Positions 1-8,682 are shown, counted from the stretch's first letter. The stretch: DNA of 64,000 bases from Actinocatenispora thailandica (GCF_016865425.1 NZ_AP023355.1:3780198-3844197); one strand, 5' to 3'. Program-made: numbers and translations. The notes: generated from the sequence alone by a model not told the origin.

Positions 1-235
1 ATCTCGTCGCGCCTTTCGCCGGCGTGCCCGGAGGTGCCGCGCCCCCCGTCGACGCCGAGTCCGTACGGTCTCGCGGTCGGTGTCGAGGCAGGCCCGCGCG
101 GGCCTGACTCGTTACGCTCCAGACGTCGATGTCTGCCGGCGACCCTACCCAGCGCGCGACGCGCCGCGGTCGCGCTTCTCAGGATCCGGCCGCGGTGAAA
201 ATCACCGAATCGCCGCGGCGCGTCGAAGCTGTCGG

Positions 236-241
236 TACGGT
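236..241 (+). promoter_or_regulatory. -10 box of a probable leaderless promoter for the CapA-like gene
   Basis: TACGGT ends 6 nt before the ATG at 248 and no Shine-Dalgarno lies between them. In actinobacteria a TANNNT box at this distance places transcription start on the start codon. I see no convincing -35 element. Confidence 0.45.
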
Positions 242-247
242 TGGCCG

Positions 248-1468
248 ATGTCGCGACGCGCCGAGACCGCCCCCCTGCGGCGTGCGGCCCCCCGCGGGGC
301 CACCCGGGCGCGCCGCACCTGGCAGCGCAGCTGCACGATCGTCGCTGCCGCGGCGGCGACGCTGGTCGCCGCCGCCGGCTGCGCGGCGGACGGGCCGCGG
401 ACGGTCTCCCCCGCCGCATCCGCACCGGCCCGCTCCGCCGCGCAGCCCTCAGCGTCCGGGCCGCGCCAGGTCACCGTGCTCGGCGCCGGTGACGTACTCG
501 TCCACCCACCGGTCTGGCAGCAGGCCCGCTCCGACGGGCACGGCCGGATGGACTTCCGCGACATCCTCGCCGGGGTACGCCCGGACGTGTCGGCGGCCGA
601 TCTGGCGATCTGCCACCTGGAGACGCCGCTCGCGGGGCCGGGGGACGCACCGCGCGGCTGGCCCCGGTTCGCCGCCCCGCCGCAGGTGGTCACGGCGATC
701 CGGGACACCGGATTCGACGACTGTTCCACCGCCTCCAACCACTCGTACGACCAGGGCACCGCCGGGGTCGCCGACACCCTCGCCGCGCTCGATGCCGCGC
801 ACCTGCACCACGCCGGCACCGCGCGCAGCGCCCGGGAGGCGGGCCGGACCGACCTGATCGACGTGCACGGGGTGCGCATCGCCGACCTGTCGTACACGTT
901 CGGGCTCAACACCGGGCTGTCGCTACCGGCCGGCCAGTCCTGGCTGGTCGACATCACCGACGTGCACCGGATCCTGACCGCCGCGCACGCGGCCCGCCGG
1001 GCCGGCGCCGACATCGTGTTGCTGTCGCTGCACTGGGGTGTGGAGTACCAGCAGCAACCGACCGAGGAGCAACGCGCGCAGGCCCGTACCCTGCTCGCCT
1101 CGCCCGACGTGGACGCGATCCTCGGCTGCCATGCCCACGTGGTGCAACCGTTCCAGCGCATCGGCGGCAAGTGGGTGGTGTACGGCATGGGCAACGAGAT
1201 CGCCCGGCACGAGGACCCGATCGCGGCGAGCCGGGAGGGCGTGATGCCGCGGCTGACGTTCACCGAGTCGCCCGGTGGCCGCTGGCGGGTGACCCACCTG
1301 GACGCGGTACCGACCTGGGTGGACATCGCACCGAAGATCCGGCTGGTCACCCTGTCCGCGGCGCTCGCCGGCCACCCGTCCGCCGCGCGGCGGGCGGTCT
1401 ACCAGCGCGAGTACCGCAGGATCGGTGCCGCGGTGAACTCTCTCGGCGCCCGCGTACCGCTGGCCTGA
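248..1468 (+). CDS. CapA/PgsA-family lipoprotein (metallophosphatase-fold)
   Basis: Predicted 406-residue exported protein of the CapA (poly-gamma-glutamate biosynthesis) family, a calcineurin-like phosphoesterase fold. The N-terminus is arginine-rich, then has an alanine-rich hydrophobic stretch ending LVAAAGCAAD, a lipobox with Cys about 46, so it should be a lipoprotein on the outer face of the membrane. Family motifs are visible: GAGDVLVH (about 78-85), ICHLETPLAG, SLHWGVEYQQQP and GCHAHVVQP followed by WVVYGMGNE. The ATG at 248 is chosen because it gives the lipoprotein signal and follows a -10 box; the same frame is open further upstream without a better start. The substrate is unknown. 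No capsule or polyglutamate genes are nearby, so this is probably a stand-alone cell-envelope enzyme. Confidence 0.8.
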   Translation: MSRRAETAPLRRAAPRGATRARRTWQRSCTIVAAAAATLVAAAGCAADGPRTVSPAASAPARSAAQPSASGPRQVTVLGAGDVLVHPPVWQQARSDGHGRMDFRDILAGVRPDVSAADLAICHLETPLAGPGDAPRGWPRFAAPPQVVTAIRDTGFDDCSTASNHSYDQGTAGVADTLAALDAAHLHHAGTARSAREAGRTDLIDVHGVRIADLSYTFGLNTGLSLPAGQSWLVDITDVHRILTAAHAARRAGADIVLLSLHWGVEYQQQPTEEQRAQARTLLASPDVDAILGCHAHVVQPFQRIGGKWVVYGMGNEIARHEDPIAASREGVMPRLTFTESPGGRWRVTHLDAVPTWVDIAPKIRLVTLSAALAGHPSAARRAVYQREYRRIGAAVNSLGARVPLA

Positions 1469-1509
1469 CCGCCGGCTCCGGGTGGGGCACCCCCGGCCCG
1501 CTTCCGGCC

Positions 1510-1547
1510 GCAGCGGTCCCCGGCCGCCGCACGGAGCGGACCGCTGC
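1510..1547. terminator. Bidirectional hairpin terminator
   Basis: Perfect 10-bp arms GCAGCGGTCC and GGACCGCTGC around an 18-nt loop, between the convergent CapA-like and DUF6343 genes. There is no U tract, as is usual in high-GC actinobacteria. Confidence 0.6.
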
Positions 1548-1564
1548 TGGTACCGGCGGAGCAG

Positions 1565-1822
1565 CTACTCGAACAGCGAATGGTGCCGGCCGCCCTCGGC
1601 CCGGCTGCGCTGGCGGCGCCGGTGCTGGACCCAGGCGGCGTTGCCGAGGGCGACGACCGCGATGGCGGCCAGGACGAACCCGCCCAGCACCCGGCCCAGC
1701 AGGAACCCGGCGACCGCCGCCCCGCCGGCAACGACGAACCCGAACAGCGCCAACGCGAGGCGCAGGTTCAGCGCGCTGTGCGCCGGCGGCCCGAACGGCA
1801 GGTCGCCCCGTGGCCGCGTCAT
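1565..1822 (-). CDS. DUF6343-like small membrane protein
   Basis: An 85-residue protein starting MTRPRGDLPFGPP, followed by two hydrophobic helices (about 23-42 and 45-65) and a basic C-terminal tail with WVQHRRRQR. The arrangement matches the small actinobacterial DUF6343 proteins, whose function is unknown. The ATG at 1822 is preferred over an upstream in-frame one because the family begins with this segment. It is transcribed divergently from hrpB and converges on the CapA-like gene across a hairpin. Predicted location is the cytoplasmic membrane with both ends inside. Confidence 0.7.
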   Translation of the reverse strand: MTRPRGDLPFGPPAHSALNLRLALALFGFVVAGGAAVAGFLLGRVLGGFVLAAIAVVALGNAAWVQHRRRQRSRAEGGRHHSLFE

Positions 1823-1986
1823 ACCGTGCGGGTGCCCGCACCGAGCGGGCGAAAACCTCACGTCGCCGGCCAGGCGCTCGGGTCACCCGGCCGGCTGACG
1901 GCCCGGGCCGGCCAGCCGAGCGGACCGGCCCGGGCCGACCAGTCACCGCTCGGGCGACCGGCGGACCGGCAGGTCCCGCCAGGGCC

Positions 1987-2023
1987 GGGCCGACCAGGTG
2001 GGTTGAGTTCACCTGGTCGGCCC
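1987..2023. promoter_or_regulatory. 14-bp perfect inverted repeat upstream of hrpB
   Basis: Arms GGGCCGACCAGGTG and CACCTGGTCGGCCC flank a 9-nt loop. It sits in the divergent intergenic region between DUF6343 and hrpB, so it is not an ordinary end-of-gene terminator. It covers the -35 zone of the presumed hrpB promoter. It could be an operator or an attenuating hairpin. Confidence 0.45.
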
Positions 2024-2041
2024 GGCACCGTGGCGGTGCGG

Positions 2042-2047
2042 CAGACT
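2042..2047 (+). promoter_or_regulatory. Possible -10 box of a leaderless hrpB promoter
   Basis: CAGACT ends 6 nt before the hrpB ATG, with no Shine-Dalgarno in between. The first base departs from TANNNT, so the call is weaker than the others of this type. Confidence 0.3.
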
Positions 2048-2053
2048 GGCCGG

Positions 2054-4522
2054 ATGCTGCCCGCCGCGCCCGACCTGCCGATCCGGGCGGTGCTGGGCGA
2101 GTTGACCGACACGCTGCGCGGCGCCGGCACCGCCGTGCTGGTGGCCCCGCCGGGTACCGGCAAGACCACGCTGGCCCCGCTGGCGCTGGCCGACGCGGTC
2201 GAGGGCCGGGTGCTGGTGGCCGAGCCGCGCCGGGTGGCGACCCGGGCGGCGGCCCGGCGGATGGCGGCGCTGCTGGGCGAGCCGGTCGGCGAGCGGGTCG
2301 GTTTCGCGGTGCGCGGTGAGCGCCGGGTCTCGCCCGCCACCCGGGTCGAGGTGGTCACCACCGGGCTGCTGGTGCGGCGGTTGCTGCGCGACGAGGAGCT
2401 GCCGGGGGTGGCCGCGGTGGTGCTCGACGAGTGTCACGAGCGGGCGCTCGACTCGGATCTGGCGCTGGCGTTCAGCGCCGACGTGCGGGCGGTGCTGCGC
2501 GAGGACCTCTGGCTGCTCGCCACCTCGGCGACCGCCGACGTACCGGCACTGACCGCGGCGCTGTCCGCTCCGGTGGTGACCGCCTCGGCGGCGCTGCATC
2601 CGGTGACGCCGGTCTGGTGCCCGCCGCCGGCGGCGGTACGGCCGGCGCTCGGCCTGCGGGTCGATCCGGCGCTGCTCGCCCACGTGGCCGCCACGGTGCG
2701 CCGGGCGCTCGCCGAGACCGCCGGCGACGTGCTGGTGTTCCTGCCCGGTACCGGCGAGATCGGCACCGTCCACACCGCACTGTCCACTGTGGACGCCGAG
2801 GTGCTGGAGCTGCACGGGCGGCAGCCGGCGGCGGCCCAGGACGCGGTGCTGCGCGGCGGGCCCCGGCGCCGGGTGGTGCTCGCCACCTCGGTCGCCGAGA
2901 GCAGCCTCACCGTCCCCGGCGTACGGATCGTGGTGGACGCCGGCCTGGCCCGGGTACCGCGGATGGACCTGGCCCGCGGCCTCGGCTCGCTGGCCACCGT
3001 GCCGGTCTCCCGGGCCGCCGCCGAGCAGCGCGCCGGCCGGGCCGGCCGGGAAGGCCCCGGTACCGTCTACCGGTGCTGGTCGGCCGCGCAGCACGAGCGG
3101 CTGCCCGCCCGGCCCGAACCGGAGATCGCGGTCGCCGACCTGACCTCCTTCGCGCTCGATCTGGCCTGCTGGGGGCGACCGGACGGGACCGGGCTGGCAC
3201 TGCCGGAGCCGCCGCCGGCCGGCGCGATGGCGGTGGCCGGCGAGGCGCTCACCGCGCTCGGTGCGGTGGACGCGCGGGGCCGGGTGACCCGGCGAGGCCG
3301 GGCGCTCGCCGCCGTCGGCACCCATCCGCGGTTGGCCCGGGCGCTGCTCGACGGGGCGCCGCGGCTGGGCAGCCGGCGTACCGCCGAGCTGGTGGCCCTG
3401 CTCGCCGAACCCGACGGGGCCGGCACCGACGACCTCGCCGCGGCCCGGCGGACGCTCGACCGGGACCGGCGTGCGGCCGGCTGGCGGGCGGAGATGCACC
3501 GGTTGGAACGCGCCGCACCGAAGCACCCGGCCACCGGCGTGGGCGCCGAGGCAGCGGCCGGCGTCGTTGCCGGGCTGGCGTTCCCGGAGCGGCTGGCCCG
3601 CCGGCGCGAGGGCGACGAGGACACCTACCTGATGGCCGGCGGTACCGCCGCGCAGCTGTCACCGGGCTCGGCGTTGCACGGCGCGCAGTGGCTGGCGATC
3701 GCGGTCGCGGACCGCCCCGTCGGCCGGGCCGCCGCCCGGATCCGGCTGGCCGCACCGATCGACCCGACCACCGCTGCCGAACTCGGCGCGGCGCTGCGGC
3801 ACACCGAGGAACGGATCGGTTGGTACGACGGTGATGTCCGCGCGGACCGGATCGACCGGCTGGGCGCGATCACGCTCGCCACCCGCCCGGTGCCCGACCC
3901 GGCGCCGGCCGCCGTGCACGACGCGTTGCTGGCCGGGCTGCGCGGCGAGGGCCCGCGGTTGCTGCGGTTCGGGCCGGGCGGCGTGGCGCTGCGGGCCCGG
4001 ATCGCGTTCTGCCGCACCGTGTTCGGCGAGCCCTGGCCGGACGTGTCGGATGCCGGCCTGGTCGCCGACCCGGACGCGTGGCTGGGCCCCGAGCTGGCCC
4101 GGGCCCGGCGGCGGGCCGACCTGGCGCGCATCGACGCCAGCGCCGCGCTGCGCCGGCTGCTCGACTGGCGCCAGGCGGCCGAGCTCGACCGGCTCGCGCC
4201 GGAACGGGTGACGGTACCCAGCGGCTCGTCGATCCGGGTCGACTACACCGATCCGGCGGCACCGGTGCTCGCGGTGAAGGTGCAGGAGATGTTCGGCGCC
4301 ACCGACACCCCGCGCATCGGCGCCGGGCGGGTACCGCTGACGCTGCACCTGCTGTCGCCCGCCGGGCGACCGGCCGCGGTGACCAGCGACCTGGCGTCGT
4401 TCTGGCGCACCGGCTATCCGGCGGTACGGGCCGAGCTGCGCGGGCGCTACCCCCGGCACCCGTGGCCGGCCGACCCGACCATCGCACCGGCGACCCGCCG
4501 CACCAACCCGCGCCGCCGCTGA
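2054..4522 (+). CDS. hrpB: ATP-dependent helicase HrpB
   Basis: An 822-residue DEAH-type superfamily 2 helicase, the usual length for HrpB. Visible motifs: Walker A PPGTGKTTLA (about 35-44), VAEPRRVATRAAARRMA (motif Ia), VVLDECHERALDSD (Walker B, DECH form), LLATSATAD (motif III), VVLATSVAESSLT and QRAGRAGREGPG (motif VI). The HrpB-specific C-terminal domain follows, including RVDYTDPAAPVLAVKVQEMFG. HrpB proteins are RNA/DNA helicases of unclear physiological role in bacteria. The ATG is placed where homology starts; the frame is open far upstream but that part is low-complexity. Monocistronic; the downstream YciI gene converges. Confidence 0.92.
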   Translation: MLPAAPDLPIRAVLGELTDTLRGAGTAVLVAPPGTGKTTLAPLALADAVEGRVLVAEPRRVATRAAARRMAALLGEPVGERVGFAVRGERRVSPATRVEVVTTGLLVRRLLRDEELPGVAAVVLDECHERALDSDLALAFSADVRAVLREDLWLLATSATADVPALTAALSAPVVTASAALHPVTPVWCPPPAAVRPALGLRVDPALLAHVAATVRRALAETAGDVLVFLPGTGEIGTVHTALSTVDAEVLELHGRQPAAAQDAVLRGGPRRRVVLATSVAESSLTVPGVRIVVDAGLARVPRMDLARGLGSLATVPVSRAAAEQRAGRAGREGPGTVYRCWSAAQHERLPARPEPEIAVADLTSFALDLACWGRPDGTGLALPEPPPAGAMAVAGEALTALGAVDARGRVTRRGRALAAVGTHPRLARALLDGAPRLGSRRTAELVALLAEPDGAGTDDLAAARRTLDRDRRAAGWRAEMHRLERAAPKHPATGVGAEAAAGVVAGLAFPERLARRREGDEDTYLMAGGTAAQLSPGSALHGAQWLAIAVADRPVGRAAARIRLAAPIDPTTAAELGAALRHTEERIGWYDGDVRADRIDRLGAITLATRPVPDPAPAAVHDALLAGLRGEGPRLLRFGPGGVALRARIAFCRTVFGEPWPDVSDAGLVADPDAWLGPELARARRRADLARIDASAALRRLLDWRQAAELDRLAPERVTVPSGSSIRVDYTDPAAPVLAVKVQEMFGATDTPRIGAGRVPLTLHLLSPAGRPAAVTSDLASFWRTGYPAVRAELRGRYPRHPWPADPTIAPATRRTNPRRR

Positions 4523-4647
4523 CCGCAACCCTGCGGGCGATACTCGCCCCCGTCAGGGCGCACCCGGCCGGCGTACACCGGGGCTGCCGGGTGCCGGCGT
4601 GGTCGCCGGCCACCGACGACGAGCACTGGACGGGCCGTCGGTCGTGG

Positions 4648-5058
4648 CTAGTCCAGCCTCGCCCTGCCTCCGGAGAAGGACATCCGGAGGGAGACGGTGC
4701 CCTCGTTGAGCAGCCAGGTCCGCACCGTGTAGCTGCGCGCGCCGCAGGCGTGCATCGGATCGGCCGCGGCAAACTCCCGGGCCTGTGCCAGGGAACCGGC
4801 GCGGTAGATGAACATGCCGCTGCCCTCCCAGTTCCGTTCGTCCGCACCGGCGAACGGGCCGGCGCCGAACATGACCCCGTCCTTCTCCAGTTTCGCCTGG
4901 TAACGCAGGTGCTGTTCGAGGTTGGCCAGGACCGGACCGAAGCCGTTCGTGGGTTCGGACAGCACCACGTACAGCTGCTTGGCCAGCAGGCCCTGGTTGG
5001 CCGAGTACTCGACCGCCTCGGTCCAGGCCATCGCGGGGGCCATCGTGGGGTCGCTCAT
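4648..5058 (-). CDS. YciI family protein
   Basis: A 136-residue protein of the YciI/YCII dimeric alpha-beta barrel family. Recognisable segments are LLAKQLYVVLSEP (first strand), HLRYQAKLEKDGVMFGAGPF (the conserved central block) and AREFAAADPMHACGARSYTVRTW. YciI-like proteins are ferredoxin-fold enzymes, some involved in aromatic degradation (for example muconolactone isomerase-like or chlorohydroquinone dehydrochlorinase roles), so a link to the adjacent dioxygenase-like gene is plausible. It is the last gene of a leftward operon after the FAH-type hydrolase and the VOC protein, with a 54-nt gap. The exact reaction cannot be read from sequence. Confidence 0.75.
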   Translation of the reverse strand: MSDPTMAPAMAWTEAVEYSANQGLLAKQLYVVLSEPTNGFGPVLANLEQHLRYQAKLEKDGVMFGAGPFAGADERNWEGSGMFIYRAGSLAQAREFAAADPMHACGARSYTVRTWLLNEGTVSLRMSFSGGRARLD

Positions 5059-5112
5059 GCGCGTGCTCCTTCGGTTGGTGTGCGCAGACGCGGCGGCGAT
5101 GGCCGCCGCCGG

Positions 5113-6042
5113 TCACCCGTGCGTGTCGGTCATCAGACCGGCGAGGTCGTCCGGGGCGAGGAAGGACGGCGGCGGTGGCGGCCCCCAGGCGTAGAGGCTC
5201 CGCTCCGCTGCGACGACTCCCGGCTCCCAGAGCTGGTCCTCGACGATGCAGTCGAGATCGGAGTAGTACTCGGAGAAGTTCCCGGCGGGATCCCGCAGGT
5301 ACCAGAAGAAGTTCGATCCGACGTAGTGCCGCCCGAGGCCCCAGGTGTGCCGCTCGGGATGTCCGTCGAGCATGCCGGTGGCGCCGCGCCCGACCTCGTC
5401 GACATCGTCGACCTCCCAGGCGGTGTGGTGCAGGAAGGCCACCGGCGCCTGCTGCACGAGGACGTTGTGGTGGTCGGTCGAGCACCGCAGGAACGACGCC
5501 AGCCCCGGCGCCTCGTCACTGACCTTGAATCCCAGGCCCGCGGTGAAGAAGCGCTGGGTGGCCGCCTGGTCGACGGAGCCGAACACCACGTGCCCCAGCT
5601 TCCGGGGCCGCACCGGCTGCTCGCGGTCGACGCCCGGGGCACGGGCGTTGCGACGCTGTGGCGCACCGGGGCCGTTGTACCGCGGCGGCGGTGTCGGCGG
5701 CTGCGCCAGCCGCGGCGCCACCGACACGCCGACCTCCAGTCCCGTCGTCGGATCCACCGTGTACAAGGTGTCGCCGGCGCGGCGGCTCGGCACCTCGATG
5801 CGCCCCAGCGCCACGGCGATCCGGTCGAGGTCGTCCGGGTTCTCGACGCCGATCCCCAGCGACAGCAGCCGTCGTCGCCTGCTGTATCGCAGGCTCAGCT
5901 GCTCGCCGCCGTCCACGGTCGCGAACCTTTGCCGGTCGTCCGCACCGGGAACCGGCGACAGCCCGAACTCGGTGTAGTACGCGGCCGTGTCGGCCACGTT
6001 CGGCACTCCCACGGTGATCCCGGTCAGGCGGTGCACGCCCAT
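5113..6042 (-). CDS. VOC superfamily protein, type I extradiol dioxygenase-like (two-domain)
   Basis: A 309-residue protein with two tandem vicinal-oxygen-chelate modules, the layout of catechol 2,3-dioxygenase and biphenyl-2,3-diol dioxygenase. Module one begins VHRLTGITVGVPNVADTAAYY; module two begins PRKLGHVVFGSVDQAATQRFF. The second carries candidate metal ligands: His of LGHVVFG, His of FLHHTAWEVDD and Glu of NFSEYYSDLD. The ATG at 6042 is separated by a single base from the stop of the preceding FAH-type gene, so the two are almost certainly translationally coupled. Expected role is ring cleavage of a catecholic substrate in the cytoplasm; the substrate is unknown. A non-dioxygenase VOC function remains possible. 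Confidence 0.75.
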   Translation of the reverse strand: MGVHRLTGITVGVPNVADTAAYYTEFGLSPVPGADDRQRFATVDGGEQLSLRYSRRRRLLSLGIGVENPDDLDRIAVALGRIEVPSRRAGDTLYTVDPTTGLEVGVSVAPRLAQPPTPPPRYNGPGAPQRRNARAPGVDREQPVRPRKLGHVVFGSVDQAATQRFFTAGLGFKVSDEAPGLASFLRCSTDHHNVLVQQAPVAFLHHTAWEVDDVDEVGRGATGMLDGHPERHTWGLGRHYVGSNFFWYLRDPAGNFSEYYSDLDCIVEDQLWEPGVVAAERSLYAWGPPPPPSFLAPDDLAGLMTDTHG

Positions 6043-6043
6043 C

Positions 6044-6913
6044 TCAGCCCTCCGTCTCCGCGCCGACGACGCGTTCGCGGCCGACGAACCGGTGGCGCAT
6101 GTCGCCGATCCCGTCGATGGTGCTGACCAGCTCGTCGCCGGCACGCAGGAACCGCTTCGGGTTCCGCGCGGCACCGACGCCCGCGGGGGTTCCGGTGAAG
6201 ACGAGATCCCCCGGCAGCAGGGGCAGCACGGCCGACAGCCGCGCGATCAGCTCCGGGATCGAGAAGATCAGCTGGCTGGTCCGTGCCTGTTGCACCGGCC
6301 GGCCGTTGAGGGCGCAGCCCAGCGCGAGGTCGTCCCTGTCCACCAGCTCGTCCGGGGTGACCAGGCACGGCCCGGTCGGCCCGAAGCCGGGAAAGGACTT
6401 TCCCAGGCTGAACTGCGGTGCCGGTCCGGCCAGCTGCACGGTGCGCTCCGAGAGGTCCTGCCCGACCGTGAGGCCGGCGACGTGATCCCATCCCCGGGCC
6501 ACGGACACGTCGCGGGCCCGGCGCCCGACGACGGCGACGAGTTCCACCTCCCAGTCGACGGTCGACCCGGGGAGGGCGATCTCGCCGCGCGGACCGGCCA
6601 ACGAGGTGGCGAACTTGGTGAACACCGCCGGCGAGGCCGGCAGCTCCAGCCCGGCCTCCGCCGCATGATCCCGGTAGTTCAGGCCGATGCCGAACACCTG
6701 CCGCGGCGCCGGCACCGGAGCGCGCACCCGCGCCTCGTCGAACGCGGCGACCGGCCCGGTCGGCGCGGTGCGCGCCCAGTCCCGGAACTCGTCCCAGCGC
6801 TCGTACACCGCCTGCGGGTCCGCCCCGAACCGACCGCTGCTCGCGCGCTGCACGTCCACGGCACCAGCGTCGGTGTGCAACACCAGCCGACCAGCAAGAT
6901 TCGCGATCCGCAT
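6044..6913 (-). CDS. Fumarylacetoacetate hydrolase family protein
   Basis: A 289-residue FAH-superfamily enzyme. The N-terminus MRIANLAGRLVL resembles the small domain of 2-hydroxyhepta-2,4-diene-1,7-dioate isomerases. The catalytic domain shows GIGLNYRDHAAEAG, EVELVAVVGRRARDV (the E-x-E metal-binding strand), GYDV-type DLSERTVQ, GKSFPGFGPTGP and VFTGTPAGVG. The family hydrolyses C-C bonds, decarboxylates or isomerises ring-cleavage products, which fits the adjoining dioxygenase-like gene. The start at 6913 is preferred over one 54 nt upstream because it matches the family N-terminus. First gene of the leftward operon, divergent from the FadR-type regulator. Confidence 0.85.
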   Translation of the reverse strand: MRIANLAGRLVLHTDAGAVDVQRASSGRFGADPQAVYERWDEFRDWARTAPTGPVAAFDEARVRAPVPAPRQVFGIGLNYRDHAAEAGLELPASPAVFTKFATSLAGPRGEIALPGSTVDWEVELVAVVGRRARDVSVARGWDHVAGLTVGQDLSERTVQLAGPAPQFSLGKSFPGFGPTGPCLVTPDELVDRDDLALGCALNGRPVQQARTSQLIFSIPELIARLSAVLPLLPGDLVFTGTPAGVGAARNPKRFLRAGDELVSTIDGIGDMRHRFVGRERVVGAETEG

Positions 6914-6971
6914 GACGACCCCCTCCGGCGGCCTCACGTCGTGCCGGACGGCGATCGTATCCGACAATGAA

Positions 6972-7042
6972 CATGATGAATATGGTCATCAGAGTGGATG
7001 CTTGGTAGGCTGCTGTCAAGACGACCCGGCATATTCATCATG
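6972..7042. promoter_or_regulatory. Paired operator: 13-bp inverted repeat in divergent promoter region
   Basis: CATGATGAATATG at 6972-6984 has an exact reverse complement, CATATTCATCATG, at 7030-7042. Each arm is itself an imperfect CAT-N7-ATG palindrome. The AT-rich pair is conspicuous in GC-rich surroundings and lies between the FAH operon and the GntR gene, the expected place for the regulator to bind. Confidence 0.55.
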
Positions 7043-7068
7043 CTGGATTGCGCAGACAAGGAGTCCAG

Positions 7069-7788
7069 ATGGCCACCGACGAGACGGCCGTGGGCCGCCC
7101 GGAGCGCGCGGCCCGGCAGATCGGCGACCTCGCTCGCGCCGCATCCCCCGGCACCTGGCTGGGCACCAAGGAGGATGTGCGCAGGACCTGCGACGTATCG
7201 GTCGGCACGTTCAACGAGGCGCTCCGCCTCGCCCAGTCCCGAGGACTGGTCAGGGTGCGGCCCGGGCCCGGCGGCGGGCTCTTCGCCGCCGCACAGTCAC
7301 CGCTGGCCCGGCTGGGCAACTCGGTGCTGGCCCTGGACACCGACGAGACGTCGGTCGCCGACGCCATCCGGATCCGCGACGCGCTCGAACCGTTGATCAT
7401 CAACGACGCGGCGTGGCACTCCTCCCCCGCCGACATCGCCACCTACCGGGCCCAGCTCGACGCCATGGCCGCGGCGAGGGACGACGCGGACCCGACGGCC
7501 TTCCTGCACGCGAACTGGCAGCTGCACGAACGGCTCGCCGGCGTCAACCCCAGCCCGATGCTGCGCGCGATGTACACCGCGCTGCTCGACGTCGTCCGCA
7601 ACCACACCACCGCGGTCCACGCCGCCGAGGGACACACCACCGACGAGCTCATGCAGACCCGGTACGAGGCACACGTCGAACTCGTCGCCGCCGTGGCCGA
7701 CGGCGACCCGGAACGCATCCGCGGCGCCATCGCCCGGCACAGCGTCGTGCACGCCAACGACCACCGGCAGGCCGACCGGACGACCTGA
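7069..7788 (+). CDS. FadR/GntR-family (FCD domain) transcriptional regulator
   Basis: A 239-residue regulator with an N-terminal winged helix (LGTKEDVRRTCDVSVGTFNEALRLAQSRGLVRVRPGPGGG, about 27-68) and a C-terminal all-helical FCD effector domain (DAIRIRDALEPLI, HANWQLHERLAG, THEELM-like DELMQTRYEAHVELVAA). FCD regulators usually repress catabolic operons and are released by a carboxylated pathway intermediate. The ATG follows AAGGAG at a normal distance. It is divergent from the hydrolase/dioxygenase operon, heads the deacetylase/amidohydrolase operon and probably binds the paired repeat immediately upstream. Confidence 0.85.
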   Translation: MATDETAVGRPERAARQIGDLARAASPGTWLGTKEDVRRTCDVSVGTFNEALRLAQSRGLVRVRPGPGGGLFAAAQSPLARLGNSVLALDTDETSVADAIRIRDALEPLIINDAAWHSSPADIATYRAQLDAMAAARDDADPTAFLHANWQLHERLAGVNPSPMLRAMYTALLDVVRNHTTAVHAAEGHTTDELMQTRYEAHVELVAAVADGDPERIRGAIARHSVVHANDHRQADRTT

Positions 7789-7830
7789 CCCGCGCGCACG
7801 CCCTGCCGGTACACCGCCGAGGAGGACCAC

Positions 7831-8682
7831 ATGCCGTTGCACCTTCCCGAGGGGAAGCGTCTCGCCGTCAACATCGGCGTCGACTTCGACGCCCACTCCG
7901 TCTGGATGGGGCTGTTCGAGCGAACCAGCCCGCTGTACCTGTCCCGCGGCGAGTTCGGCGCCGAGGTCGGCGTTCCCCGTCTCCTCGATCTGTTCGACCG
8001 GCACGACGTGCGCGCGACGTTCTTCACCCCGACCCACACCATGGCGACCTTCCCGGACCGCGTCGCGGCCGTCGTCGACGCCGGCCACGAGATCGCCGCA
8101 CACGGCTGTTACCACGAGTTCGTCCCGGCCCTCGACGCGCCGGAGGAGCGTCGCCTCATGGAGGTGACGATCGGGCTGCACGAGAAGTACATCGGTCGCC
8201 GCCCGATCGGCTACCGGTCACCGGCATCCGACTTCACCGACGAGACCCACCGGCTGCTGGAGGAGTTCGGGTTCGGCTACGACTCGTCGCTGATGGGGCG
8301 AGACTTCCAGCCGTACCGCCCGCGGCCCGTCACCACCGTCGACCGGGAACGGGGCAACACCTTCGGCGACCCCGCCTCGTTCCTGGAGTTCCCGGTCTCC
8401 TGGTACCTCGGCGACTTCCCCGCCACCGAGTACGTGCCGGGAGCCAACCCGGGATTCACCCCGATCGAGCCGCTGCTGACCCAGTGGATGGAGCAGTTCG
8501 ACTACGCCTACGCGAACGAGCCGAACGGATCGGTCTGTCTGACGGTTCACCCGCAGTGCATCGGCCGAGCCCACCACATCATGGCGCTGGAACGGTTCGT
8601 CGAGTACGTCGGCTCGCACCGCGACGTCTGGCTGGCCCCCCTCCGCGACCTGGCCGCCAGGTGGGAGGACACACGCACCTGA
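7831..8682 (+). CDS. Polysaccharide deacetylase family (NodB-fold) hydrolase
   Basis: A 283-residue NodB-homology protein without signal peptide. Visible features: VNIGVDFDAHSVWMG (motif 1 with the catalytic/metal Asp pair), DVRATFFTPTHTM, HEIAAHGCYHEF (motif 2, H-x3-H) and GYRSPASDFT (motif 3). The sequence resembles cytoplasmic amidohydrolase-like members such as allantoinase PuuE and related C-N hydrolases rather than secreted chitin or peptidoglycan deacetylases. Given its place between a FadR-type regulator and an ACMSD-type amidohydrolase, it probably hydrolyses a C-N bond in a small catabolic substrate. An AGGAGG sequence precedes the ATG. Confidence 0.8.
   Translation: MPLHLPEGKRLAVNIGVDFDAHSVWMGLFERTSPLYLSRGEFGAEVGVPRLLDLFDRHDVRATFFTPTHTMATFPDRVAAVVDAGHEIAAHGCYHEFVPALDAPEERRLMEVTIGLHEKYIGRRPIGYRSPASDFTDETHRLLEEFGFGYDSSLMGRDFQPYRPRPVTTVDRERGNTFGDPASFLEFPVSWYLGDFPATEYVPGANPGFTPIEPLLTQWMEQFDYAYANEPNGSVCLTVHPQCIGRAHHIMALERFVEYVGSHRDVWLAPLRDLAARWEDTRT

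Noticed and set aside
1-247. Coding sequence at the left edge
   Set aside because: Short overlapping open frames exist on both strands, but none has a recognisable domain or a start with a ribosome-binding site.
4533-4547. Hairpin GGGCGA-TAC-TCGCCC after hrpB as a terminator
   Set aside because: The 6-bp stem with a 3-nt loop is short for a GC-rich genome and has no supporting feature, so it is not listed as a feature.
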